Assembly (NCBI GenBank): GCA_022072225.1
Contig: JAJVIC010000010.1
Location: 372,001 to 436,000 of the forward strand
Length of the DNA stretch: 64,000 nt
Reading direction: 5' to 3'
From: Bacteroidia bacterium
GTDB lineage: Bacteria; Bacteroidota; Bacteroidia; SXHM01
The stretch's first letter is position 1, and each line of letters starts with the position of its first letter. Below, one piece after another: positions 42,663 through 51,321 of this stretch. Position numbers and translations under genes: made by a program. The notes beneath the pieces are model-generated. The model made no database searches, was not told where the DNA came from, and saw only the letters and a list, made by a program, of their open reading frames with translations.

Positions 42663-44024
42663 TTATTCAACGTTTCTTTTAAACTCCCTTTTTGCTTTAA
42701 TCCTACCAGGATAAACCACATATTGCAGGAAATTGATTTCAATATCATTGAATTGCAACTTAGTATCACCTATTTCCATGGAAAGCCATGGTGTCCATCG
42801 GATATTACTTCTTATAATCATCCATTCAACTCTGGTTGGTCTAATATCCCATCCAATCATAATTAGTGGTGCAAATTTTCCGGTTTGTATATCAGTTTGC
42901 TTGATGTCGTTGTCAATTTCAGTTAATTTAAGTTGATTGTAGCCATAGCCAAGCCCTGCAAATGGCAAAAAACCTTTATAATCGAAAAGAAATTTAAAAA
43001 CCTCTGCCGCTATTGATTGGCGGAACGTTTTGTGAATAAATCCATACCCTTCTTGTTTTATCCAAACAGGTCTGTACGAAACCCTAAATTCAAGGTCAGG
43101 CTTAAATAAATAATAGGTAATCCCAACTTCAGGAAAAATATTCATCGGCCCGGGGTTTTGAAGAAAAGATCTGTCAATTCTTTTTTTATATGAAGATTTC
43201 TGTACTGGTAAAACTTCTGAAACCCCAATTCCTACTGACCATGCATTAAGTTTATTTTTTTTTAATAAAAAATCTTTAAAATCGGACACTTCTTTTACTA
43301 TTTCTTCTTTTTTATTTACAGATGTGATATCAAATAAGTATTTTACTCCGACTTTAAATGAAAGAGCAGGAAACTGAAGGTTTCCTGACATCGATCTTGA
43401 TACAGGATACTTATATTCGTTATTACTGAGCCATTGAATAGTTAAGTCGATCAGGTAATTTTTATGTTCAAGTGCACATCCAGTTTCAAGCATAATGATT
43501 TGTTTGTTCAACTCAATGCCTTTTTCCTGGTTTTTTACTTTTTGCCAATATCTCATATCGCTCCATTTTAACCCTGCAAACGGACGCAATCCAAATTTTG
43601 TTGGTTTAATCAGGTTTATAGGATAGTACCTTATATTCATTGAAAATCCGGTTGAAATATGGTAATCAACATCAGAATAAGAGAAGCGATATCCTCCGAA
43701 AAGTGGTATTGAAGCCATCATATCCAGATGTCCCCAGAAATGCAAACCTCCTATATCTAATCTTGGTTGATAGGTGTAAGGAAGATTTCTTTTCTGAAGT
43801 GAATTAGGATTGGATTGGTCAATTAATATTTCGGTACTGCCTATCCCTGGAATTATTTGTGAAGAGAAGCCAACATAGCTTTGCGCAAAATCATATTTAC
43901 TTCGGTTTTTCTGGGCTAACACTTGAGCAGTGTATATCGGGATAAACCCAAAAACAATGAGGATGAATTTTTGTGAGAACGACAATGAAAAAATTTGCAT
44001 CAGAAAATAATTTATCCAATGCAA
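42663..44024 (-). CDS. Outer-membrane beta-barrel protein, unrecognised family
   Basis: Up to 453 residues; a start eight codons later (MQIFSLSFSQKF) gives a better signal peptide ending TAQVLAQ. Alternating hydrophobic strands dominate: HFWGHLDMMASIPLFGGYRF, GFSMNIRYYPINL, FGLRPFAGLKWSDMRYW, ALSFKVGVKYLF, FRVSYRPVWIKQEGYGFI, FLPFAGLGYGYNQ and LIMIGWDIRP. A barrel of about 14 strands or more is plausible. It starts 18 bp after the TPR gene, so both are probably expressed together. Function unknown. Confidence 0.75.
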   Translation of the reverse strand: MHWINYFLMQIFSLSFSQKFILIVFGFIPIYTAQVLAQKNRSKYDFAQSYVGFSSQIIPGIGSTEILIDQSNPNSLQKRNLPYTYQPRLDIGGLHFWGHLDMMASIPLFGGYRFSYSDVDYHISTGFSMNIRYYPINLIKPTKFGLRPFAGLKWSDMRYWQKVKNQEKGIELNKQIIMLETGCALEHKNYLIDLTIQWLSNNEYKYPVSRSMSGNLQFPALSFKVGVKYLFDITSVNKKEEIVKEVSDFKDFLLKKNKLNAWSVGIGVSEVLPVQKSSYKKRIDRSFLQNPGPMNIFPEVGITYYLFKPDLEFRVSYRPVWIKQEGYGFIHKTFRQSIAAEVFKFLFDYKGFLPFAGLGYGYNQLKLTEIDNDIKQTDIQTGKFAPLIMIGWDIRPTRVEWMIIRSNIRWTPWLSMEIGDTKLQFNDIEINFLQYVVYPGRIKAKREFKRNVE

Positions 44025-44042
44025 GAATAATAAATAATGATT

Positions 44043-45278
44043 TCATTGACCGCAAAATAAAATATGTGCATTTATTGCTGGTGTGTAACCTAGGTTTCCG
44101 CTCGTTATCAAATCTTGACAACCGTTTGTTAGTCGATAACTGATTATGTATGCCAACCCTCTGTTATAATAAGCTTCTTTATAATTATTATCAATGCTTA
44201 TTGCTTTGGAATAGTCATCTATTGCAGAATTAAAATCATCAAACAACAGGCTTATGTTCCCTCTTAAATTCCAATTTGATGAAAGTTCCGGTTCAATCTG
44301 AATTAATTTTTCTACATCATTAAATGCTTCAGTATAATTACCAAGAAATTTCTTTAGAAATGCCCTGTTATATAGTGCATCAGTATAGTCTGGGCTCAAG
44401 CCTATAGCATTATTATAATCAATCAATGCGCCATCAATATCACCAGCTTCTTTTTTAATTAAAGCTCTTGCAAAATAAATATTGGGAGCATCATGACTAA
44501 TTTCAAGTGCAATATTTATATCTTTTTTGGCATCTTCAAGTCTGCCAATTGCCCGATTAGCAATTGCCCTGTTATAATATGCTAATGCAAACTCAGGATT
44601 AATTTTAATAGCATTTGTAAATGAATTAATAGCATCCTCATATTGTTCCATTTTAATGTAGACCATTCCTTCTAAGTCAAATGCAATTGAACTGTTATTG
44701 TTAGTTTTTATCAAATCTTCAAGAATTTTTTTACAAGAAGTTAGATCATTTTCAAGGAAATATATTAAGCCCTTTTTTAATAATAAATCACTGGAATTTG
44801 GATCTTTTATAATAAGTGAATCAATATCTGAAAGTGCATTTTCGTATTCTCCCATAAGTATAAAATCATCTATCCGGTGACTAATAATTTCAGTATCATC
44901 AGGATTTAAGGAAACAGCTTTGTTAATATCATCAATTGCACCTTTATAATCCATAGCTAAAATTTTAGCCTTTGCTCTTTTGTCGTAAAAGTAAATTGAC
45001 AAAGGATTTAGTTTTATAGCAACATTGTAATCTTCAATTGCAGCCTGAAATCTTTGAGTGATTTCATTTAAGTAAGCTCTTTTCATATAAGCTTCAGCGT
45101 TAGAATTGTCTGTTGCTATGGCATTTGTATAATCTTGTAAGGCTCCTTCCCAATTGCCAAATTTCAATTTAGTATCAGCTAATTGAATAAGATAATTTGA
45201 TTCAAGGCGTTGCGATGTTTGTGAAAGGGATTTATCGAAACAGATGACTGTAATAAATACTACGATAAGATTTTTCAT
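44043..45278 (-). CDS. Tetratricopeptide-repeat protein, exported
   Basis: 411 residues. A signal peptide (KNLIVVFITVICFDKSLS) is followed by about eleven TPR units of 34 residues, for example KFGNWEGALQDYTNAIATDN, NAEAYMKRAYLNEITQRF, QAAIEDYNVAIKLNPLSIYF, ALAYYNRAIANRAIGRLEDA and FNSAIDDYSKAISIDNNYKE. TPR solenoids serve as binding scaffolds. It stands 74 bp after the SbtA-like gene and 18 bp before the outer-membrane protein gene, so it could be the tail of the long operon or start a short one. Confidence 0.88.
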   Translation of the reverse strand: MKNLIVVFITVICFDKSLSQTSQRLESNYLIQLADTKLKFGNWEGALQDYTNAIATDNSNAEAYMKRAYLNEITQRFQAAIEDYNVAIKLNPLSIYFYDKRAKAKILAMDYKGAIDDINKAVSLNPDDTEIISHRIDDFILMGEYENALSDIDSLIIKDPNSSDLLLKKGLIYFLENDLTSCKKILEDLIKTNNNSSIAFDLEGMVYIKMEQYEDAINSFTNAIKINPEFALAYYNRAIANRAIGRLEDAKKDINIALEISHDAPNIYFARALIKKEAGDIDGALIDYNNAIGLSPDYTDALYNRAFLKKFLGNYTEAFNDVEKLIQIEPELSSNWNLRGNISLLFDDFNSAIDDYSKAISIDNNYKEAYYNRGLAYIISYRLTNGCQDLITSGNLGYTPAINAHILFCGQ

Positions 45279-45352
45279 TTTTTCTTTTAAGGTTGGATTT
45301 TATACCTGTATAAATTTTCACCTAGCATTTAAGGATAAAATAGTTTTACTTG

Positions 45353-46318
45353 CTACTGGGTTATTTGGACAATTAAAAGATAAAGTGGCATTCCAATAGT
45401 AATATTTATGGGAAAAGTCACAGCAAGAGCCATTGGAAGAAAAATTCCGGGGTTTGCTTTAGGAACAGATATTTTCATAGTTGCAGGAACTGCGATATAT
45501 GAAGCACTTGCGGCTAAAATTGCAAACATGAATCTATTAGATATATCGTCTGTTACTATTGAACTTAACATACCAATAATACATCCGTTAAACAATGGAA
45601 TAAAGATTGCGAATATGATGGGGAACCATCCGAATGAAAAAAATATTTTTAACTTTTTACCACTCGTAATACCCATATCTAAGAGGAAAATTGCAAGAAA
45701 GCCTTTAAAAATGTCGTTTGTAAAAGGTTTAATCCCTTCTGCTTCTTTTGCATTTGCTAAGTACCCGATAACTAAACTTCCAACAATAAGCAATACGCTT
45801 CCGTTAGTAAATGAATGTTTAATCGTTGATAGTTTCTGTATTTTCTCATTCCTGTCTTTTTTGAAAATCGAAATAAGGAAAAGTGCCGCAATAATTGATG
45901 GAGCTTCCATTAAAGCCATAATTGCAACCATATGTCCTTTTAGTATTAGTTGCTGTAAATCGAGATAAGAAACAGCAGTAACAAATGTTACAGCACTCAC
46001 AGAGCCGTATGCAGCAGCTATTGCACCAGCATCAGATAAATTTAGTTTCCTTTTCAGAATAAAAAACGTATAGATTGGTATGGTTAATGAAACTAAAACT
46101 CCAAAAATTATTGACCATCCAATTTCGGTTGTGAAGCTCTCATGAGATAGTTCCTGCCCCCCTTTAAAACCAATTGAAAACAATAGATAAAGTGAAATGA
46201 ATTTTGATGAATTGGACGGTATTTCCAAATCACTTTTTAGGCAGACCGCAATAATGCCGAGTACAAAAAAAAGTAAAGCAGGGTTAGTTAGATTTTCAAG
46301 GAGCAGATTAAAGTTCAT
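45353..46318 (-). CDS. SbtA-like sodium-dependent bicarbonate permease
   Basis: 321 residues with about ten membrane helices in two inverted halves. Family signatures: NPALLFFVLGIIAVCLKSDL, SLYLLFSIGFKGGQEL, AAAYGSVSAVTFVTAVSYL, GHMVAIMALMEAPSIIAALF, FLAIFLLDMGITSGKKL and LAASASYIAVPATMKISVP. SbtA of cyanobacteria takes up bicarbonate with sodium and is controlled by the PII-like protein SbtB. This organism looks heterotrophic, so bicarbonate supply for carboxylation or carbamoylation is the likely role. It is the last clear member of the operon starting at 51233, 55 bp after sua5. Confidence 0.88.
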   Translation of the reverse strand: MNFNLLLENLTNPALLFFVLGIIAVCLKSDLEIPSNSSKFISLYLLFSIGFKGGQELSHESFTTEIGWSIIFGVLVSLTIPIYTFFILKRKLNLSDAGAIAAAYGSVSAVTFVTAVSYLDLQQLILKGHMVAIMALMEAPSIIAALFLISIFKKDRNEKIQKLSTIKHSFTNGSVLLIVGSLVIGYLANAKEAEGIKPFTNDIFKGFLAIFLLDMGITSGKKLKIFFSFGWFPIIFAIFIPLFNGCIIGMLSSIVTDDISNRFMFAILAASASYIAVPATMKISVPKANPGIFLPMALAVTFPINITIGMPLYLLIVQITQ

Positions 46319-46373
46319 TATATTTATATCTGTTTGTATTTAGTTCTATCTTGAAAAAAGCAATCTCATTTCC

Positions 46374-47345
46374 TTAATAAGCTATTACTTTGCAGTCTTT
46401 TGCTGCCCTTTGTAATCTATCGTTTATCGTTATACCTAATCCTTTATCGGGAAATATTTCGGCAATAATAGCGTCTAGATTATTATTGTCTAAACGATGC
46501 AATGCCTCATATAAATTTTTAGCCGCTTCATTTAAATTCCCACTTATGGACAGCACTTCCTGAACTACATTTATTTTTGAAATAATTTCTTTATTATATA
46601 ATAGTAATCCTATTTTTTTTCCCTCAAAAGATTTTAATAATTCAGGTACATTGTTTGTCAGATAGGTATCAGTAGATGGAGAATAATGGCGTGAAAGCAT
46701 CCCCGGAGAATTAGGGTTGATGTCATTTTTAACGGCAACAGTTATTTTGCCAACTAACTTTTCAATCTCATCAATTGAAATGGATCCGTGCCTGTAAAGT
46801 ATAGGATTATTGTCTTCAAACCCAATAATTGTGGATTCAATACCTCTTTCGCATTCACCACCATCTAAAATAATATCAAGGTTATTTTTAAAATAATTTG
46901 AAACATGCTTAGCTGAGGTTGGACTAATATATCCAAATGGGTTTGCACTTGGAGCAGCTAAAGGAAAGTCAAGTTGATCTAAAAGAGCTAATGTTATAGG
47001 GTGATCCGGAACTCTTATAGCAACAGTTTCTTTTCCAGATGTTACTAAATCTGGAATAAGTGATTTTCTTTGTAATACTAATGTTAATGGACCAGGCCAA
47101 AACGTTTCAGCAAGTCTTAATGCTGTATCAGGAATGTTACAAGCAATTTTATTTAAAAATGATGTAGATTTTATGTGAACAATTAATGGGTTGTAAAACG
47201 GTCTTTTCTTTAAAATAAATATTTTTTTTAAAGCTCTTTCGTTGTAAGCATTTCCAGCCAAACCATAAACAGTTTCGGTAGGTATGGCAACTATGTCATT
47301 ATTTTTTAAGGCTTTTTTGGCTTTGTTTATATTAGTTGTTAGCAT
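46374..47345 (-). CDS. sua5: Sua5-type L-threonylcarbamoyladenylate synthase
   Basis: 323 residues, so the long Sua5 form. The YrdC domain (1-200) has NDIVAIPTETVYGLAGNAYN, FILKKRPFYNPLIVHI, FWPGPLTLVLQRKSLIPDLV, KETVAIRVPDHPITLAL and PLAAPSANPFGYISPTSAKH. The linker NSPGMLSRHYSP precedes the C-terminal Sua5 domain. The enzyme makes threonylcarbamoyl-AMP from threonine, ATP and bicarbonate, the first step of the t6A modification of tRNA. It lies 6 bp after the DUF6671 gene, in the operon with a bicarbonate permease. Confidence 0.93.
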   Translation of the reverse strand: MLTTNINKAKKALKNNDIVAIPTETVYGLAGNAYNERALKKIFILKKRPFYNPLIVHIKSTSFLNKIACNIPDTALRLAETFWPGPLTLVLQRKSLIPDLVTSGKETVAIRVPDHPITLALLDQLDFPLAAPSANPFGYISPTSAKHVSNYFKNNLDIILDGGECERGIESTIIGFEDNNPILYRHGSISIDEIEKLVGKITVAVKNDINPNSPGMLSRHYSPSTDTYLTNNVPELLKSFEGKKIGLLLYNKEIISKINVVQEVLSISGNLNEAAKNLYEALHRLDNNNLDAIIAEIFPDKGLGITINDRLQRAAKDCKVIAY

Positions 47346-47351
47346 AAATGG

Positions 47352-48188
47352 TTAAGGATTGCAAACATCACAATACATTGGATCTTCGACATTTTTATTA
47401 TTTGGATGAATATCTTCTTTTGTATAGGTACATTTAATGCAGGTATAGATATAGCTCAAGACAGATCGTGTTGGGTAATTGCATATTTCACAAGGCAAGC
47501 CTTGCTTTACATCTGTTATTCCAAAGCCCGGTGTATTGCACTTCGGACAATTAGAATTTATTTTTTTCGCTAATTTTATTGAAGCTTTTTCTATAACTTT
47601 CATGCGAGTGGGATTATACATTGCCCGCATATCTGTTTCTAAATAAATGCTTCCATATTTTTTGATGAAATGAGTATAAACTTCATTCAGTCTTTTCCAG
47701 GAAGTAATATCTTTTTTAATTTCAGTAAAATCTTTTTGAGCATTTTTTGCAATTAAAGCATGTGATGGAAATTTAACTTTATCAGCAAACACTTTGAGTT
47801 CTTTTTCTGTTTTGATTTCGCTGCCGTCAAAATTTGTTTCGGTGCTTATTTCCCTCACTAGTATTTCTAAGCCATTTTTCTTATCAATCAGAATAAGGAA
47901 TTCATCATCTGCAGGAACAAAATAAATGGATGGGTGCGGACCAAAAGAGCCCTCGCTTGCAACAGCTAAATCACAATTAGCCGATTCCATGGCAATCTGG
48001 CACTTCTTTCTGGCCGTAGCTATGGGGTCATCTTTTCGTTCTACTTCTCCGGTAAAGGTTCCAAGTTCATCAGTATCAAAATTTGCGGTAATAAAACATT
48101 TTACACCTAATTCTTCCTCTAAAACGGGAGCTATTACTCTTTCCTTTTGGTGTTTGGTTGCTATAATCAAATTCCTGCCTTTGAACAT
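47352..48188 (-). CDS. DUF6671 family protein with C-terminal zinc-ribbon
   Basis: 278 residues. The N-terminal part has KGRNLIIATKHQKERVIAPV, TARKKCQIAMESANCDLAVA and SEGSFGPHPSIYFVPADDEF. The C-terminal 70 residues hold four CxxC pairs (CPKC, CEIC, CIKC, CDVC), which should form two zinc-ribbon units. The family is uncharacterised. It is packed between a small coiled-coil gene (6 bp) and sua5 (6 bp), so a link with tRNA or nucleotide chemistry is possible but not shown. Confidence 0.75.
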   Translation of the reverse strand: MFKGRNLIIATKHQKERVIAPVLEEELGVKCFITANFDTDELGTFTGEVERKDDPIATARKKCQIAMESANCDLAVASEGSFGPHPSIYFVPADDEFLILIDKKNGLEILVREISTETNFDGSEIKTEKELKVFADKVKFPSHALIAKNAQKDFTEIKKDITSWKRLNEVYTHFIKKYGSIYLETDMRAMYNPTRMKVIEKASIKLAKKINSNCPKCNTPGFGITDVKQGLPCEICNYPTRSVLSYIYTCIKCTYTKEDIHPNNKNVEDPMYCDVCNP

Positions 48189-48194
48189 AAATTG

Positions 48195-48476
48195 CTACTC
48201 GTCAGAAAGTGAAATGTTTATTTCTGAACTTATTATTAGTTTCTTATTTTTTTCTTTAGCCTCAGATAATATCTGCTCTAACCTTTTAATTTCCGATTTT
48301 AATTCTGGAATTCTTTTTTTCGCAGTTTCACAATCTTTTCCAACCCTTTCATTAGAGCTAAAATTTTTTAATTCATGAAAATTGATTTTAGAAGAGAAAA
48401 TATTTATTAAAATGTCTCTTGCTTCTTCATGTGAGAAATTGCCTTCTATTAAGTTTAATTTTTCAGTTTTATTCAT
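48195..48476 (-). CDS. Small coiled-coil protein, unrecognised
   Basis: 93 residues from the ATG at 48476 (MNKTEKLNLIEGNFSHEEAR). An upstream in-frame start at 48515 is possible, but its extension lies in the preceding gene. The middle and end are strongly charged and helical: ELKSEIKRLEQILSEAKEKN. The start overlaps the stop of the tiny membrane-protein gene by 8 bases (ATGAATAA), which indicates coupled translation. Confidence 0.6.
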   Translation of the reverse strand: MNKTEKLNLIEGNFSHEEARDILINIFSSKINFHELKNFSSNERVGKDCETAKKRIPELKSEIKRLEQILSEAKEKNKKLIISSEINISLSDE

Positions 48477-48645
48477 TGCTTGTATGTTTATTAGTTGATG
48501 GATTATGAGATGCAACAGCCCAAACTATTATCGAAATTGATGCAAATAAATTACTGTTAATAGCATCTTTAGTTATGAAAGCCATTATCAGAAGAGCAAT
48601 CATTGATATCAACAAAAGGACCGGTTTTATTACTGATATATTCAT
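48469..48645 (-). CDS. 58-residue two-helix membrane protein
   Basis: The reading frame starts with MNISVIKPVLLLISMIALLI and continues MAFITKDAINSNLFASISI, IVWAVASHNPSTNKHTSNE. Two hydrophobic segments (about 8-25 and 33-46) fit a hairpin in the inner membrane. Spacing supports it as a gene: it begins 20 bp after the CutA-like gene and its TAA overlaps the next ATG. No family is recognised. Confidence 0.65.
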   Translation of the reverse strand: MNISVIKPVLLLISMIALLIMAFITKDAINSNLFASISIIVWAVASHNPSTNKHTSNE

Positions 48646-48665
48646 TTTGTAATTGTTTTATGATT

Positions 48666-48977
48666 TTAAATGGCGATTGTTTTTGTTCGGACTGTGTCAT
48701 TGAAAAATCCATTTGCACCAACTATAGGAGTTGAATTAATTGCAACTTTCTCTCCCAGTTTTTGCTCCACCGCATCTACAATATAATTAAATAAAAGAGC
48801 CTTTGATTGAGCGGTTATTACACTGTACATGTCTTCTTTTAACGATCCATCAATAATTTTATAAGAAACATTATTTTCATCAATTGAAGCGGATGCAATT
48901 AATTTCTCATTTAGAAGAAATTCAACTAAGTCCTTTGCGTTATGTTCCTTTTTTAAGTATATAATTATGTTAACCAT
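48666..48977 (-). CDS. CutA-like small signalling-type protein
   Basis: 103 residues with the CutA/PII-like ferredoxin plan: MVNIIIYLKKEHNAKDLVEF, LLNEKLIASASIDENNVSYK, EDMYSVITAQSKALLFNYIV, DAVEQKLGEKVAINSTPIVG. The tail differs from classical CutA, lacking the PEIIALPI motif. It is 18 bp after isocitrate dehydrogenase and in the same operon as the SbtA-like permease. SbtA proteins have a PII-like partner, SbtB, so a regulator of the permease is a reasonable guess; it is not shown by the sequence. Confidence 0.65.
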   Translation of the reverse strand: MVNIIIYLKKEHNAKDLVEFLLNEKLIASASIDENNVSYKIIDGSLKEDMYSVITAQSKALLFNYIVDAVEQKLGEKVAINSTPIVGANGFFNDTVRTKTIAI

Positions 48978-48995
48978 TTTTTTATATATTAATTA

Positions 48996-50432
48996 TTACT
49001 GTCCTTGCCCCAATGAATAGCCAGCTTTGCCGTCAAATGAATATAGGTTTTCTGTTTTTATGGTATCAATGTTTTCATTAAGTGCATTTTTTAAAAGTTC
49101 GATTATGTTTGATGCATTTATTACAGAATTCTCCGATGGTTTAAAACGACACCGCCAATGGTCAGTGCAAAATGTTTCCTTAAAGCCATTTGGCCATACC
49201 TTAATTCCTCTATTTGTAATCATGGAGAGTTTTATTCCATTTATTTCAATTTTCCTCACTTTATCCGCTAATTCATTTGGGTTAGAACCGTTCCATTGAA
49301 CAAACATATCCAGACCAACCAGTTCCTTTTTAGCAGCTGGTTTGCGTTTGTATTTTGGTAAGCTTAAAGCTGAGTTGTTTGCATAAGAAACAGATTTTAA
49401 AACAGAAGGCTTTTTACCAAGATTTGCAATTACAGATTTAGCAAATTCCCTTGTTCCAACTTTTTGTTTGCTGATTCCTTCCTTAAATATGTCATAAGTA
49501 TGTATGCCATCTTCCAATGTTTTTAGCCATGCATTTTGAACTTTTTCGGCCACTTCAGTTTGCCCAATATGATTTAACATCATAATAGCTCCTTGCAGCA
49601 AACCCGAAGGGTTGGCTACATTTTGCCCTGCTCTTCTTGGGGCTGAGCCATGTATTGCTTCAAACATTGAACACTCCTCACCTATATTAGCAGATCCTGC
49701 TAAACCTACCGATCCTGTTATTTGTGCAGCCACATCACTAAGTACATCACCATATAAATTTGGCATTACAATTACATCAAACATTTCGGGTGTATCAGCC
49801 ATTTTAGCTGCACCAATGTCTATTATCCAGTGCTCGTTTTCTATTTCAGGATATTCCCTGGCAATCTCATCAAACACCTGGTGAAACAAACCATCTGTTT
49901 GTTTCATAATATTGTCTTTGGTAAAGCAAGTTACTTTTTTGCGGTTTTGTTGTTTAGCATATTCAAAAGCATAGCGAACAATTTTTTCGCAACCAGGTCT
50001 GCTAATTAATTTTAAGCATTGCACAACCTCATTGGTTTGCTGATGTTCAATACCTGCGTATAAATCTTCTTCGTTTTCCCTGACAATCACAATATCCATT
50101 ACAGGATGCTTAGTGCTTACAAAAGGGTATAAACTCATGCATGGTCTTACGTTTGCATATAATCCAAGAAATTTACGTGTGGTAACATTTAAGCTTTTGT
50201 ATCCGCCACCTTGCGGAGTAGTTATCGGTGCTTTTAGAAAAATTTTATTTCGTCTGATTGTTTCCCACGATTCATTTGCGATGCCCGAGGTGTTTCCTGC
50301 TAAGTAGACCTTTTCACCAACCTCAATTTCATCAATTTCAATTTTAGCACCTGCTGCTAAAATTATTTCTAAAGTGGCGTCCATTATCTCTGGGCCAATT
50401 CCGTCTCCTTTTGCTACTGTTATTCTTGTCAT
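48996..50432 (-). CDS. icd: Isocitrate dehydrogenase, Thermus-type
   Basis: 478 residues. The beta-decarboxylating dehydrogenase fold is clear: ITVAKGDGIGPEIMDATLEI, KAPITTPQGGGYKSLNVTTR, LYANVRPCMSL, IVIVRENEEDLYAGIEHQQT, MPNLYGDVLSDVAAQITGSV, and FEAIHGSAPRRAGQNVANPS. The C-terminal 140-residue extension is shared with the T. thermophilus enzyme. It converts isocitrate to 2-oxoglutarate with release of CO2. The cofactor (NADP or NAD) cannot be fixed by eye. It is the second gene of the operon after the SPFH lipoprotein (33 bp). Confidence 0.93.
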   Translation of the reverse strand: MTRITVAKGDGIGPEIMDATLEIILAAGAKIEIDEIEVGEKVYLAGNTSGIANESWETIRRNKIFLKAPITTPQGGGYKSLNVTTRKFLGLYANVRPCMSLYPFVSTKHPVMDIVIVRENEEDLYAGIEHQQTNEVVQCLKLISRPGCEKIVRYAFEYAKQQNRKKVTCFTKDNIMKQTDGLFHQVFDEIAREYPEIENEHWIIDIGAAKMADTPEMFDVIVMPNLYGDVLSDVAAQITGSVGLAGSANIGEECSMFEAIHGSAPRRAGQNVANPSGLLQGAIMMLNHIGQTEVAEKVQNAWLKTLEDGIHTYDIFKEGISKQKVGTREFAKSVIANLGKKPSVLKSVSYANNSALSLPKYKRKPAAKKELVGLDMFVQWNGSNPNELADKVRKIEINGIKLSMITNRGIKVWPNGFKETFCTDHWRCRFKPSENSVINASNIIELLKNALNENIDTIKTENLYSFDGKAGYSLGQGQ

Positions 50433-50465
50433 AATTTTTGTTTTGCTATTAAATTAATTATTCAA

Positions 50466-51233
50466 TTATTCGATTAGATATGGTACTTTTCCGTCAGTAA
50501 TTATTATTTTACTATTAGTAGATTTTGCCAGTTCTACAAAAGCTTCAATACTTCTAATCTTAATAATTTGATCTGTTAGACCTTCTGAAAGTATTTTTTG
50601 AGCATCTTTTGTTCCAGTTGCTTCAATGGTTTTTCTTTCAGCATCTAATTTTTCTTGTTGCAAAATAAAAACCATCCTCATAGCATCTTGTTCTGCTTGC
50701 AATTTTTGTTCGATTGAACTTGCCAGGCCTGCTGGCAATTGAATACTTTTCATCAGAACAGCCTGAACGAGTATTCCTTGGTCAGAAAGAGTTTCTTCCA
50801 TTTTAATTTTAATTGCATTTTCTATTTCTGCTCTCATCCCTGAATGCATATCTTTTGCAAAATATTTAGAACACACATCTGCAGATGCCGATCTAAATAC
50901 ATTAGATATAATAGTTTCATATCCAAGACCAATGCTGCTGATTACTTTTGGTACAGTATTTTGATCGATTCTGTAAAGAATAGATATTTGAGCAGTAACA
51001 CTTAAGCCTTCCTTGCTTGGTAAACTCAGCGATAATTCAATGTCGTTTATCTGAATATTTGTTTTTATAACTTTTGTAATAAATGGGTTGAACCAAACAG
51101 AGCCTTGTGTATGACTTTTTTCAGAAAGTTTACCGAGCCTTTGTTTTACTCCAACTTCTCCGGGTCTTATAACAGCGCAACTTGCAAATGCTATGGATAT
51201 AATAACGGCAGAAATGATTTTAATTATTTTCAT
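50466..51233 (-). CDS. SPFH/prohibitin-domain lipoprotein
   Basis: 255 residues. The lipoprotein signal is MKIIKIISAVIISIAFASC with Cys at 19. The SPFH domain follows: VIRPGEVGVKQRLGKLSEKS, INDIELSLSLPSKEGLSVTA, QISILYRIDQNTVPKVISSI, ASADVCSKYFAKDMHSGMRA and ILVQAVLMKSIQLPAGLASS. A coiled coil (EQKLQAEQDAMRMVFILQQE) is near the end. Such proteins make large membrane-bound rings that organise membrane domains. It is the first gene of the operon and is divergent from the LysR gene, with 88 bp between starts. Confidence 0.88.
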   Translation of the reverse strand: MKIIKIISAVIISIAFASCAVIRPGEVGVKQRLGKLSEKSHTQGSVWFNPFITKVIKTNIQINDIELSLSLPSKEGLSVTAQISILYRIDQNTVPKVISSIGLGYETIISNVFRSASADVCSKYFAKDMHSGMRAEIENAIKIKMEETLSDQGILVQAVLMKSIQLPAGLASSIEQKLQAEQDAMRMVFILQQEKLDAERKTIEATGTKDAQKILSEGLTDQIIKIRSIEAFVELAKSTNSKIIITDGKVPYLIE

Positions 51234-51275
51234 GGTATATATTTATTTGACGATGCAAAATTGAGTATTCTAATT

Positions 51276-51312
51276 CATAAGGTTTTATTTATCTTTGTAA
51301 TGTAAACCATAA
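51276..51312. promoter_or_regulatory. Divergent promoter region of the LysR gene and operon
   Basis: TATCTTTG at 51290-51297 fits TAnnTTTG for the LysR gene. ATAAGGTTT (51277-51285) and AAACCATAA (51304-51312) form an imperfect inverted pair around it and could be a regulator site. Confidence 0.4.
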
Positions 51313-51321
51313 AAATAATTT

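Noticed and set aside
45408-45968. 186-residue plus-strand frame
   Set aside because: Antisense to the SbtA-like permease, no ribosome site, low-complexity hydrophobic composition.
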